This document shows, one piece after another, positions 1-8,080 of a stretch of DNA of 24,512 nucleotides. A program made the position numbers and the translations under genes. The notes beneath the pieces are model-generated. The model made no database searches. It was not told where the DNA came from and saw only the letters and a program-made list of their open reading frames with translations. Numbering within the stretch: position 1 is the first letter of the stretch; each line of letters starts with the position of its first letter. The DNA comes from Ruminococcaceae bacterium UBA1772 (GTDB lineage Bacteria > Bacillota > Clostridia > Oscillospirales > Acutalibacteraceae): assembly GCA_002314645.1 (NCBI GenBank), contig DCGS01000022.1, positions 1 through 24,512 on the forward strand, written 5' to 3'.

Positions 1-2
1 CA

Positions 3-179
3 ATATATGAAGACGGAATTGAAAAAGGAATTGAAAGAGGAAAAATAGAAGCAAGATGTGAAGCTTTGAAAAGTGTTATGGAAAATCTGAATTGCTCATT
101 GTTAAATGCTCTGGATATTTTAGGAATAAAAGATGTTGATGAAAGGCTACAATTAGAAAAATTAATTATGTGTAATTAA
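3..179 (+). CDS. C-terminal end of a probable Rpn/PD-(D/E)XK transposase-family protein (partial)
   Basis: An open frame enters from the left edge and ends at TAA 177-179, giving the last 58 residues of a protein. The visible part starts with a charged repetitive segment (EDGIEKGIERGKIEAR) followed by a short helical tail ending LIMCN. Repeated E-x-G-x-E-K-G units followed by a helix are typical of the C-terminus of Rpn-family recombination-promoting nuclease/putative transposase proteins. The catalytic PD-(D/E)XK domain would lie outside the window, so the family call rests only on the tail. The gene is followed immediately by a strong terminator. Upstream sequence would decide whether it is intact. 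Confidence 0.5.
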   Translation: MYEDGIEKGIERGKIEARCEALKSVMENLNCSLLNALDILGIKDVDERLQLEKLIMCN

Positions 180-208
180 AAAAGAGTGGGTCAAACCCAC
201 TCTTTTTT
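178..208. terminator. Bidirectional intrinsic terminator
   Basis: The stem GAGTGGGT (184-191) pairs with ACCCACTC (195-202) around a CAA loop. Six A's on the left and six T's on the right extend the pairing and give a U-tract on either strand. It lies between the end of the Rpn-like gene and the end of the convergent ybaK, so it can serve both. Confidence 0.9.
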
Positions 209-236
209 GCATTTTTTTACAGTTGAAAGAATGTAA

Positions 237-707
237 TTATACAGTTAAATCCGCAATGTTTACCGGAACAACTTTTTTAAGATTTTCAAGTGTAAGTTCA
301 ACTTGGTATCCAATTTTACCGCCAGACACGTAGATGGTTTCGTCAGTGTCGGCAGAGGAGTGGATTGTGGTCTTGAAGAGCTTCTTCATACCAATGGGAG
401 AACAGCCGCCGTGAATGTAGCCTGTGAGGGGCAAAAGCTCGTTTTGCTTTATCATTGCTACGGATTTCTCGTTTACGGCTTTGGCGGCCTTCTTAAGGTC
501 GAGAGTAGCCTCAACGGGAACAAGGAAGACGTAGTATGCGCCGCTGGCAGCTCTTGTTACAAGAGTTTTAAAGCAGCGCGCAGGGTCTTCGCCTAGAGCT
601 TTTGCCACATCCACTCCGCTTATTGCATCAAAGTATGTGTGTTCTGTGTATGGAATCTTTTTTTGATCAAGAATTCTCATTACGTTAGTTTTTGTTTCTT
701 TAGCCAT
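237..707 (-). CDS. ybaK: YbaK/EbsC family Cys-tRNA(Pro)/Cys-tRNA(Cys) deacylase
   Basis: This is a 156-residue cytoplasmic protein of the YbaK/EbsC editing-domain family. These proteins hydrolyse Cys-tRNA(Pro) mischarged by ProRS, in trans. Family hallmarks are the segments FKTLVTRA, LDLKKAAKAVNEKSVAM, TGYIHGGCSPIGMKK and IYVSGGKIGYQVEL, which contain the lysine and GGxSP/G elements of the substrate pocket. Length and order match the E. coli YbaK type without insertions. The open frame extends six codons upstream to an ATG at 725, but that ATG has no Shine-Dalgarno. The ATG at 707 has AGAGATG a few bases upstream and gives the usual family N-terminus (MAKETKTNVMRILDQ), so I chose it. The gene is monocistronic and divergent from the MATE gene. 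Confidence 0.88.
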   Translation of the reverse strand: MAKETKTNVMRILDQKKIPYTEHTYFDAISGVDVAKALGEDPARCFKTLVTRAASGAYYVFLVPVEATLDLKKAAKAVNEKSVAMIKQNELLPLTGYIHGGCSPIGMKKLFKTTIHSSADTDETIYVSGGKIGYQVELTLENLKKVVPVNIADLTV

Positions 708-856
708 TATTTCATCTCTAATCATATAAATCTGTTAATAATAGTTTATTTTAAAATAAGGTTGTAAACAAGAAGAAAATTATATAAAATTGGAAATACA
801 AATTATATGTAATTAAGGAACAAACAATTAGTAATTAAAATAAAGATGAGGGTTTT

Positions 857-2188
857 ATGGAAATTCAACTTTCAGATCATTTTACAACAAGGCGACTTAT
901 TAAGTTCGTTTTGCCATCAATTATAATGATGCTCTTTACATCAATTTATGGCGTTGTAGATGGATTCTTTGTGTCTAACTATTGTGGCAAGACAGCACTT
1001 GCCGCCGTAAATATAATATATCCTTTTGTAATGGTCACTGGTGTTGCAGGATTTATGTTCGGCACTGGTGGTAGTGCCCTTGTTGGAAAAACAATGGGCG
1101 AAGGAAAAAGGGAATATGCAGATAGCCTTTTTACATTCTTTACTGTTGCAACAACTGTTTTAGGCGTTGTTGTAAGTATTGTGGGAATTGTTGTTATTAA
1201 GCCTGTTACAGCACTCCTTGGTGCAGAAGGTGAACTTGCAAGACTCAGCATTGAGTATGGAATTATTTTGCTCATATTCCAGGCACCGTTTATGACACAG
1301 TGTTTCTTCCAAAGCTTCTTTGTTACGGCAGAAAGACCAAAGCTTGGCCTTATTGTCATTGTGGCCGCAGGCGTTACCAACATGGTGGGCGATGCAATCC
1401 TTGTAGGAGCCCTAGACATGGGTATTTATGGTGCAGGTATTGCAACAGGTCTTTCCCAGGTTGTTGGCGGTGTAATCCCATTCTTTTACTTCTTTAGTAA
1501 AAAGAATGACAGCGCACTTCACTTCAGAAAATTCAAGTTTGAGGCAAAGCCTCTTATTAGGGCAGCTACAAACGGAGTTTCTGAGCTTCTCTCAAATGTT
1601 TCAATGAACCTTGTAAGCATGCTTTACAACGTTCAGCTTTTAAAGATTATTGGAGAAGACGGTGTAGCTGCCTACTGTGCAATCATGTACCTTAACTTCT
1701 TCTTTGTTGCAATCTTCCTTGGATTTTCAATGGGAAGTGCGCCTATTGTATCATTCCACTATGGTGCAGAGAACCATTCGGAACTGCAGAATTTGTTTAA
1801 GAAGAGCTTGATTGTAACTATATCCTTTGGATTCTTTGTTCTCATATTTGGAGAAGTCTTTGCAAGACCTCTTGCAAGCCTTTTCGTTTCATATGATGAA
1901 GGCCTAATGGCAATGACTACGCACGGACTGAGAATATTCGTAATTTCATTCCTTGTAACAGGAGTGAATATATTCGCGTCCTCGTTCTTTACGGCATTTA
2001 ACAACGGCCTAATTTCAGGTGCATTATCCTTCCTTAGAGCATTTGCATTCCAGGTTGCAGCTGTTCTAATTCTTCCAATCTTTTTTGGACTCGACGGTGT
2101 TTGGTGGTCCGAGGTTGTGGCAGAATGGGTGGCACTTTTAGTTTCAATATTCTTTCTTGTTACACAGAGAAAACGGTATCATTACTGA
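857..2188 (+). CDS. MATE family multidrug efflux transporter (MepA-like)
   Basis: A 443-residue integral membrane protein with about twelve hydrophobic segments in two six-helix halves. This is the normal size and layout for bacterial MATE cation/drug antiporters, which export drugs or metabolites using Na+ or H+ gradients. The N-terminal signature runs FVLPSIIMMLFTSIYGVVDG, followed by the conserved small-residue stretch GFMFGTGGSALVGKTMGEGK. The second half repeats the pattern (LGFSMGSAPIVSFHYGAENH), as expected from internal duplication. The start ATG is preceded by GATGAGG. The gene stands alone: ybaK is divergent upstream and a terminator overlaps its stop codon. The substrate cannot be predicted. 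The long antisense frames within it are shadows. Confidence 0.93.
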   Translation: MEIQLSDHFTTRRLIKFVLPSIIMMLFTSIYGVVDGFFVSNYCGKTALAAVNIIYPFVMVTGVAGFMFGTGGSALVGKTMGEGKREYADSLFTFFTVATTVLGVVVSIVGIVVIKPVTALLGAEGELARLSIEYGIILLIFQAPFMTQCFFQSFFVTAERPKLGLIVIVAAGVTNMVGDAILVGALDMGIYGAGIATGLSQVVGGVIPFFYFFSKKNDSALHFRKFKFEAKPLIRAATNGVSELLSNVSMNLVSMLYNVQLLKIIGEDGVAAYCAIMYLNFFFVAIFLGFSMGSAPIVSFHYGAENHSELQNLFKKSLIVTISFGFFVLIFGEVFARPLASLFVSYDEGLMAMTTHGLRIFVISFLVTGVNIFASSFFTAFNNGLISGALSFLRAFAFQVAAVLILPIFFGLDGVWWSEVVAEWVALLVSIFFLVTQRKRYHY

Positions 2189-2200
2189 TACCGTTTTTTT
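2171..2200 (+). terminator. Intrinsic terminator overlapping the MATE stop codon
   Basis: AAACGGTATC (2171-2180) pairs with GATACCGTTT (2187-2196) around a six-base loop, followed by T's. The stop codon TGA (2186-2188) straddles the loop/right-arm boundary, so the last codons of the gene form the left arm. Confidence 0.85.
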
Positions 2201-2236
2201 ATATATATGAGCGTTTGTCTTAATTTGTTTGTAACT

Positions 2237-2265
2237 TTGTGGAATTATAGTAAATGTGTTATAAT
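2237..2265 (+). promoter_or_regulatory. Extended -10 sigma-A-type promoter for the ABC exporter pair
   Basis: A perfect TATAAT (2260-2265) is preceded by TG one base upstream (extended -10, TGTTATAAT). A weak -35 (TTGTGG, 2237-2242) sits at a 17-base spacing. The predicted transcript would start near 2272, about 24 bases before the chosen start codon. Confidence 0.6.
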
Positions 2266-2295
2266 TTCCATAGATTGTAAAAAAGGAGTATGCCT

Positions 2296-4542
2296 ATGAT
2301 AGAACTATCCAATGCGTCGAAGTTTTATTACAGTAAGGGCGTTATTGCAACTGGCTTTTCCAAGGTTAATTTAAAGCTTGATATGGGCGAGTTTGTAGCC
2401 ATTACTGGTGAGAGTGGTAGCGGTAAGTCTACACTCCTCAATGTTATTTCAGGCCTTGACTCATACGAGGAAGGCGAAATGTTCATTGAGGGTGAGGAGA
2501 CAAGCCATTACACGGAAAAGGACTTCGAGAATTATAGAAGAAAATATATAGGAAACATCTTTCAAAGCTTCAACCTTGTAAACAGCTACACTGTTTATCA
2601 GAATATTGAGCTTGTTATGCTTCTTGCAGGATTTAAAGGCAAGGAAGTAAAAGACAGGGTAAACGAGCTTATTGAAAAGGTTGGTCTTTCTGAGTATAGA
2701 AATACAAAGGCTTCAAAACTCTCTGGTGGTCAAAAGCAGAGGGTTGCAATTGCACGTGCCCTTGCAAAGGACACACCTATAATTATTGCGGATGAGCCAA
2801 CAGGTAACCTTGACTCAGAGTCTGCTGCAGGCATTATTAAACTCCTTTCAGAAATTGCAGCCGACAAGCTCGTTGTCATAGTTACACATAACTATGACCA
2901 GGTTGAGCCATATGTAACAAGAAAAATTAAAATGCATGACGGTAAAATAATAGAGGACGTTGTGCTTCGTAAGCATAAGGATGTAGGAGAGACAAAGGTG
3001 TCTGAAATTGATGACATTAAACCTTTGCCACTTCTTCGTCTTGGTGTAAGAAACGCATTCAACATTCCTGTTAAGTTCTTACTCCTTGTATTCGTATTCC
3101 TCTTTATTGCTGTAGCCATAACTACAGAACTTGCCTCCTTTAAGAGCGACTCATACGAGAACGCAATTTCAGGCGGTAACTACTTCTTTAAAAACGTAAG
3201 CGACAAACGTGTTGTAGTTAAGAAGGCAGACGGCTCCGCATTCTCAAATGAAGATATTAAAAAGATTCAAGACATAGAGAATGTAGACTACATTATTAAA
3301 AACGATGCTTCAATTGACGAAGCAATAGCATTCGAGGATCCAAAGTCTGATTTCTACTTCTACGGCATGGCCTTTGATATCAAGCTCGGTGGCTTTGACA
3401 CAGTAGACGTTGGTAAAATGCCAGAGAAGGAGAACGAGGCCGTGCTCGGCATTGAAAAGGGTTCATATGAACTTGGCAATTCTCCAGAGAATTTAATCGG
3501 CAAAACATTAAACGTCAGCACAAATGATAACGGTATGAGCGATGCATCCTTTGTCGTCTCAGGAATCAAATATATAGACACCACAAAAATTGACTACATG
3601 TCAGCGTATTACGATGCATTGTATCTTAACTCTGCAAGCCTTGAAAAACTTCAGGCAAAGCTTTATTCAAACCTTTCAGAAATATCTGTAATTTATGAAG
3701 GAAAGCTCTTCGCAAATGGTGACAACAATTCAAATGGCGGCATTAACGTAGTTGGCTGCTCTAAGGTTCCAAAGGGGCAGGCTTACTGTTCAGAGAATTT
3801 CGTATTCATTTCAAATAATCTCAAGGCTGTTGGCAAGGAAATAAAGGTTAATGTTTCAAACATGTACTTTGAGGATTCCTTTACATCAACAATTTCTCAG
3901 GTGTTCAAGAAGGATAACTTCAACGCACTTACAGGCCTTAAAAAAGAAGATTATGACTACATGACTAATGCCATATTTGTAAACGATGAGGATTTATCTT
4001 CAATGTTTAACAAGAATTCTTACCAAATGAGTGTTTTCGTAAAGGATCCACACAAGGTTCAAGAAACAAAGACTGTCCTTACAGACATGGGTTGTAGCGC
4101 ATTAGTTGTTACAGACGCCACAGTGAGCGATGGATCGCTCCTCATAATGAAAATCCTAAGTTACTCAGTAACAATAGGACTTGCAGTAGCTCTTTTCTTC
4201 ATTTCTTACTTTGTAATTAGAATCATTTTAAGATCTAGAAATTCTTACTATTCAATAGTTAGAATGCTCGGTGCAAATGTTGGAGTTTCAAGAAGACTGT
4301 TAATTCTTGACCTTTTGACAGATGCAAATATTGCTTGTATTTTAACTGCAGCAATTATTCTAGTTCTTCATAACGCAATGCCTAATAACCTTGTAGTTTC
4401 TGCAATTACAACTTATATGGGAGCTTCAGATTACATTGCAATTTATCTAATTGTTACCGTAATTTCACTTCTCATAAGTATTAGATATTCATCTAGACTC
4501 TTTAAGAAGAGTGCAATCAACACATTTAAAGAGGAGGTGTAA
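2296..4542 (+). CDS. ABC exporter, fused ATPase and FtsX/MacB-like permease (first of pair)
   Basis: This is a 748-residue half-transporter. Residues 1-220 form a LolD/MacB-type ATPase with Walker A GESGSGKST (38-46), Q-loop (FQ 89-90), signature LSGGQ (142-146), Walker B IIIADE (162-167), D-loop GNLDS and switch His198. A charged linker follows, then TM1 (about 260-279), a large extracytoplasmic domain of roughly 330 residues, and three C-terminal TM helices. This is the four-helix FtsX topology of type VII mechanotransmission ABC systems. The upstream in-frame ATG at 2290 lies only one base after GGAG (2285-2288). The second ATG at 2296 has proper spacing and gives the family N-terminus MIELSNASK, so I chose it. 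The next gene starts three bases after the stop, so the two are co-transcribed. The substrate is unknown; peptide or antibiotic export or sensing is typical of relatives. Confidence 0.9.
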   Translation: MIELSNASKFYYSKGVIATGFSKVNLKLDMGEFVAITGESGSGKSTLLNVISGLDSYEEGEMFIEGEETSHYTEKDFENYRRKYIGNIFQSFNLVNSYTVYQNIELVMLLAGFKGKEVKDRVNELIEKVGLSEYRNTKASKLSGGQKQRVAIARALAKDTPIIIADEPTGNLDSESAAGIIKLLSEIAADKLVVIVTHNYDQVEPYVTRKIKMHDGKIIEDVVLRKHKDVGETKVSEIDDIKPLPLLRLGVRNAFNIPVKFLLLVFVFLFIAVAITTELASFKSDSYENAISGGNYFFKNVSDKRVVVKKADGSAFSNEDIKKIQDIENVDYIIKNDASIDEAIAFEDPKSDFYFYGMAFDIKLGGFDTVDVGKMPEKENEAVLGIEKGSYELGNSPENLIGKTLNVSTNDNGMSDASFVVSGIKYIDTTKIDYMSAYYDALYLNSASLEKLQAKLYSNLSEISVIYEGKLFANGDNNSNGGINVVGCSKVPKGQAYCSENFVFISNNLKAVGKEIKVNVSNMYFEDSFTSTISQVFKKDNFNALTGLKKEDYDYMTNAIFVNDEDLSSMFNKNSYQMSVFVKDPHKVQETKTVLTDMGCSALVVTDATVSDGSLLIMKILSYSVTIGLAVALFFISYFVIRIILRSRNSYYSIVRMLGANVGVSRRLLILDLLTDANIACILTAAIILVLHNAMPNNLVVSAITTYMGASDYIAIYLIVTVISLLISIRYSSRLFKKSAINTFKEEV

Positions 4543-4545
4543 CAG

Positions 4546-6996
4546 ATGATTGAAATTAAAAACGTCAATAAGTATTTCAACAGACACAAAAAGAATGAAA
4601 TACACGTTATAAATAATACATCGCTTACACTTCCAGACAGTGGACTTGTGGCTCTCCTTGGTGAGTCAGGCTGCGGTAAGACAACAATGCTTAACGCCAT
4701 TGGTGGTCTTGATAATGTTGGAAGCGGTAGCATCTACATTAACGGTCAAAAAATTACAGGCAAGTCCAGTCATACAGTGGACAGAATCAGAAATCTTTCT
4801 GTCGGATATATCTTCCAGGACTACAAGCTTATGGATGAAATGTCTGTATATGACAACGTTGCCATTGCACTTAAAATGGTTGGTATTAAGGACAAGAATG
4901 AAATTAAGGAAAGAGTAGACTATGTCCTTGAAAAGACTGGCATTCTCCGTTACAGATATAGACCAGCAGGCACACTTTCTGGTGGTGAACGTCAGAGAGT
5001 AGGTATTGCAAGAGCGCTTGTTAAAAACCCTGACATTATCCTTGCCGACGAGCCTACTGGTAACCTTGACTCAAAGAACTCTGTTGAAATTATGAATATA
5101 ATTAAGACTATTTCAAAGAATCGTCTTGTTGTACTCGTAACACATGAAAGAAAGCTTGCAGAGTTCTATGCAACTCGTATTGTTGAGGTTGTAGACGGAA
5201 CTGTAGTTAACGACTACGAAAACGAGCATGACAATGCTCTTGACTATGATATAGACAACGTATTTTATCTTAAGGACTTTGAAAAGCATGAACATTTCCT
5301 TGGAAATGGAACAAACGTAGATGTTTACGGTAGTAATGACAGTAAGGTACAAGTTAACCTTATTTTCAAGAACGGAAACGTTTACATTCAAAGTAAGGAT
5401 AAAATAAACGTCGAGGTCATTGACGAGGCATCTGGCATAGATGTAATTGATGACCACAAGAGGGAAACAACAATAGAGTCCATAGAGAACTACGAGTTCA
5501 ACATGGACGAAGTTGGAGACCCAAGCATAAAGAAGAAGTATTCTTCAATTATTGGACCTTTTGGATCATTCCTATATGGAGTAAAAAAGGTTGCATCGTT
5601 CCCACTTGTTAAAAAGCTTCTTTTAGTAGGCTTCCTTATGACAGGCCTCTTTATTATGTTCGGCGTTGCACGTATTGGTTCAACACTAACAGTAGAGGAT
5701 AAGGACTTCATTACAATGAACAGAAACTATGTCATTGTAGAGAAGCCAAACCTTACAGTTAAAGAGTATGAGTCGTTTGAAAAAATACCTGGAGTATCCT
5801 ATGTACTTCCAAGTAACGGCAATGTTTCTTTAGTTTGTAAGTTTGACGACTACTACCAGACGTCAATTGTTACTGGTTCTTTCGTTGGTTCAATCTCTTC
5901 ACTTGACCTTATATCTGACGCAGATATAACTCTTGGAAGAATGGCAAAGAATAAGAACGAAATAGTTGTAGATGAATTCATAGCAAACAACGTTTTAAAC
6001 CAAGACGGTGTTAAGATGGCTGGCGTTCTTTCAGTAGAGGATTTACTTGGAAGAGAACTTCGCCTTAAAGATGGCACATCATTTACTTTAGTTGGTATTT
6101 GTAAGACAGAGAGTCCAAGTCTTTACGTGTATGAATCGCAGATGTACAGCTGTGTTTACTATTCACAGGATGCTACGGATGGTATGTTTGGTGCATATGA
6201 GGACACATATTCAGACCCAGAGGCATTGACCTGTTACGAGGGCTTTAAGGATGAACTTAAGCTTGTAAAGGGTGCTTGGCCAGTAAATGACTATGAAATC
6301 ATTTTAAATAGGGATTTTGAAGACGAGTATCCACTTAATAAGACAATTAAGAAGAAGGTAAATGACGTCGAACTTAAGGTTGTTGGTTACTACACTTCTG
6401 CACCACACAGCTATGAGTACTATTTCTGTAATGAGAATACACTCAAATATAGCAGCATTAATGGCTCAAAGACATTTGCTCTCTGTGTACCAGAGGATAG
6501 AGCAGGTGTGGTAAATGACCTTAAAGCAAAGGGCTTCCAGGCAATAGATTCCTATGAAAAGGCAAAGAAGGATTATAACGATGACAGAGCAGACACAGTA
6601 AGATCTACAGTTCTTCTTTCTGGCATCATCATGGGCATTTCTCTTATTGAAATGTACCTTATTAGCCGTTCTTCATTCCTTTCAAGAATTAAAGAGGTTG
6701 GAACACTTCGTGCCATTGGCGCAAAGAAGAAGGACATCTACCGTATGTTCACAGGTGAGGTTCTTGCCATTACAACACTCACTTGTCTTCCAGCAATTCT
6801 AATCTCGTACTATTTCTTCGATGTATTCGCAAGAGAAATTCCATACTTCTCACAAGTGCTTTTAGTAAAGCCTTACATGCTCCTTATTGCACTTGCAGTA
6901 GCATATGGATTTAACCTTTTATTTGGTCTTCTTCCAGTTGCGAATACAATCCGCAAGAAGCCTGCTGTAATCCTTGCAAGGTACGATGTAGACTAA
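4546..6996 (+). CDS. ABC exporter, fused ATPase and FtsX/MacB-like permease (second of pair)
   Basis: An 816-residue partner of the preceding gene. The N-terminal ATPase has Walker A GESGCGKTT (39-47), signature LSGGE (144-148), Walker B IILADE, D-loop GNLDS and His200. Residues about 225-350 form an acidic, beta-rich linker with no obvious family. It is absent or much shorter in the first protein. TM1 is near 357-375, then a large extracytoplasmic domain, then three C-terminal TM helices (FtsX-like) starting near residue 690. GAGGAGGTG lies just inside the end of the previous gene and sets the ATG. Both ATPases look intact, so a functional heterodimer is plausible. The stop codon overlaps the stop of the convergent PRC-barrel gene. 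Confidence 0.9.
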   Translation: MIEIKNVNKYFNRHKKNEIHVINNTSLTLPDSGLVALLGESGCGKTTMLNAIGGLDNVGSGSIYINGQKITGKSSHTVDRIRNLSVGYIFQDYKLMDEMSVYDNVAIALKMVGIKDKNEIKERVDYVLEKTGILRYRYRPAGTLSGGERQRVGIARALVKNPDIILADEPTGNLDSKNSVEIMNIIKTISKNRLVVLVTHERKLAEFYATRIVEVVDGTVVNDYENEHDNALDYDIDNVFYLKDFEKHEHFLGNGTNVDVYGSNDSKVQVNLIFKNGNVYIQSKDKINVEVIDEASGIDVIDDHKRETTIESIENYEFNMDEVGDPSIKKKYSSIIGPFGSFLYGVKKVASFPLVKKLLLVGFLMTGLFIMFGVARIGSTLTVEDKDFITMNRNYVIVEKPNLTVKEYESFEKIPGVSYVLPSNGNVSLVCKFDDYYQTSIVTGSFVGSISSLDLISDADITLGRMAKNKNEIVVDEFIANNVLNQDGVKMAGVLSVEDLLGRELRLKDGTSFTLVGICKTESPSLYVYESQMYSCVYYSQDATDGMFGAYEDTYSDPEALTCYEGFKDELKLVKGAWPVNDYEIILNRDFEDEYPLNKTIKKKVNDVELKVVGYYTSAPHSYEYYFCNENTLKYSSINGSKTFALCVPEDRAGVVNDLKAKGFQAIDSYEKAKKDYNDDRADTVRSTVLLSGIIMGISLIEMYLISRSSFLSRIKEVGTLRAIGAKKKDIYRMFTGEVLAITTLTCLPAILISYYFFDVFAREIPYFSQVLLVKPYMLLIALAVAYGFNLLFGLLPVANTIRKKPAVILARYDVD

Positions 6997-7283
6997 ACCT
7001 TATAAAACTCGGCCTCGGGGCTTACAGGCGCTTTTAACGCCTTCTTCTGGTCTTTAGTTTTAGAGACCAGAATGGTGTCTTCTCCTATAACGTCAATATT
7101 TGACCAACTGACCTTAAGGGTTTCGGTCAACGCGGAGAAGAGTCGCCCCTTGCCCAGTACAAGTAGAGCGCACAGCTTTCCTGTTTCGGTATCCACTTCA
7201 ATATCACACACGGTCCCAAGCCGTGCGCCATCAAGCTTATTTATTACTGTCTTTCCACGAAGTTCAGTAAAGCTACAAACCAT
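6993..7283 (-). CDS. YlmC/YmxH-family PRC-barrel protein
   Basis: A 96-residue protein with a PRC-barrel: FTELRGKTVINKLDGARLG, then CDIEVDTETGKLCALLV, then WSNIDVIGEDTILVS. This pattern matches the small YlmC/YmxH proteins of spore formers, whose molecular role is not well defined. The frame is open upstream to about 7448, but the ATG at 7283 has a perfect Shine-Dalgarno (GGGAGGT, 7291-7297) at good spacing and gives the standard start MVCSFTELRG. The upstream part would read as unrelated sequence through the divergent promoter region, so I excluded it. A Lys/Ala C-terminal extension (KKALKAPVSPEAEFYKV) is slightly longer than usual. The Shine-Dalgarno lies within an inverted repeat. Confidence 0.85.
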   Translation of the reverse strand: MVCSFTELRGKTVINKLDGARLGTVCDIEVDTETGKLCALLVLGKGRLFSALTETLKVSWSNIDVIGEDTILVSKTKDQKKALKAPVSPEAEFYKV

Positions 7284-7289
7284 ATATAA

Positions 7290-7325
7290 AACCTCCCATT
7301 CATTAAAGTATATGAGTGGGAGGTT
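7290..7325. promoter_or_regulatory. 14-bp inverted repeat overlapping the PRC gene Shine-Dalgarno
   Basis: AACCTCCCATTCAT (7290-7303) and ATGAGTGGGAGGTT (7312-7325) are complementary over 14 positions with one G-T wobble and an 8-base loop. On the minus-strand transcript the GGGAGGT Shine-Dalgarno of the PRC gene forms one arm, so folding would hide it. On the plus strand the repeat is followed by AAATTTTTT. It could be a translational switch, a terminator of transcription entering from the right or left, or a protein-binding palindrome between two divergent genes. Confidence 0.6.
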
Positions 7326-7349
7326 AAATTTTTTCATACAACTAACCGA

Positions 7350-7355
7350 TATAAT
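7350..7355 (+). promoter_or_regulatory. -10 element of the promoter for the 7385 gene
   Basis: A perfect TATAAT lies about 30 bases before the chosen TTG start. The -35 is poor (a T-rich run at 7329-7334). If transcription starts near 7362, the ATG at 7358 cannot be the start codon. This supports initiation at TTG 7385 behind AGGAGGTG. Confidence 0.45.
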
Positions 7356-7384
7356 AAATGAAACTATATTTAGGAGGTGAGCCT

Positions 7385-8029
7385 TTGAAAATAGATACAC
7401 ATTCAGTGGGAATGAATCTTGGTATGGATTTAAGCATGCCAAGGTCAAAACAACTTGACAAGAAGATTGCAGCTACAAAGGCTTCAGCTTCTGATGGTGT
7501 TGTAACAGTAAAGAAATACGACACAGACAAGTTTGACGACAAGACAATTGAAAAGCTCAGAACAATAGATAGTATTGTTGAACAGGAGCAGAACAGGGAC
7601 AGAGTAGGCGAGAGAATCTTAAACAAAGCAGAGAGCGGCGAAAAGCTCACTGCAAAAGAAATGAAGTACCTTGCTGAAAAGTATCCTGAAATGTACGAAA
7701 AGTACAAGAAGGCTGAAATGGAACGTGAAGCCTTAAAGCAACAACTTAAAGCTGCAAGAAATAGTGTCCAGGCTGCACAAGCCTATTCAGATGCCACTAT
7801 GAGAGCCATTAAGACCTCAGAGGGTGACGGTGAACTGAGGATGCGCACCGGTCAACTTAGAGAAGAATATAACGACTACCTCAAGACAAACGGCTACAAA
7901 AAGAAGAAAGCCAACGAGGATGACGAGGAAAACAAGAGCATAGCAGTAAAGGCTATGGAAGTTGAAGGACAGCTTGCAGCCGAAGGAAAGACAAGTTCTT
8001 TCGGGGGAAAAGTAGATTACAAAGCATAA
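7385..8029 (+). CDS. Hypothetical helical, charged protein
   Basis: I do not recognise this 214-residue protein. It has no signal peptide or TM segment. The N-terminus is Gly/Met-rich (VGMNLGMDLSMP). The centre (about 60-135) is strongly helical and charged, with coiled-coil-like stretches around EKYPEMYEKYKKAEMEREAL and QQLKAARNSVQAAQAYSDA. A basic/acidic linker (YKKKKANEDDEENK) precedes a Gly-rich tail ending GGKVDYKA. I chose TTG 7385 because AGGAGGTG (7372-7379) sits at correct spacing. The in-frame ATG at 7358 lies upstream of that site and close to the predicted -10. It is monocistronic and ends in a terminator. It is probably cytoplasmic; a scaffold or filament-like role is only a guess. 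Confidence 0.7.
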   Translation: MKIDTHSVGMNLGMDLSMPRSKQLDKKIAATKASASDGVVTVKKYDTDKFDDKTIEKLRTIDSIVEQEQNRDRVGERILNKAESGEKLTAKEMKYLAEKYPEMYEKYKKAEMEREALKQQLKAARNSVQAAQAYSDATMRAIKTSEGDGELRMRTGQLREEYNDYLKTNGYKKKKANEDDEENKSIAVKAMEVEGQLAAEGKTSSFGGKVDYKA

Positions 8030-8035
8030 AAATAG

Positions 8036-8057
8036 GAGCCACCCAATAGGGTGGCTC
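8036..8057. terminator. Bidirectional intrinsic terminator
   Basis: GAGCCACCC (8036-8044) pairs perfectly with GGGTGGCTC (8049-8057) around an AATA loop. The plus side is followed by a loose T-rich stretch. The minus side, after guaB, is followed by CTATTTTTA. It is placed to end both the 7385 gene and guaB. Confidence 0.8.
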
Positions 8058-8080
8058 TTAGTGTTTTATTATGCTGTTTA

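Noticed and set aside
303..596. 97-residue plus-strand open frame
   Set aside because: It lies antisense inside ybaK with no ribosome binding site, and is a shadow of that conserved gene.
2892..6077. Several minus-strand frames inside the ABC genes
   Set aside because: All are shadows of strongly conserved coding sequence, without start signals or recognisable domains.
7284..7448. N-terminal extension of the PRC-barrel frame by 55 codons
   Set aside because: It would run through the divergent promoter and inverted repeat, has no family similarity, and the downstream ATG has a perfect Shine-Dalgarno.
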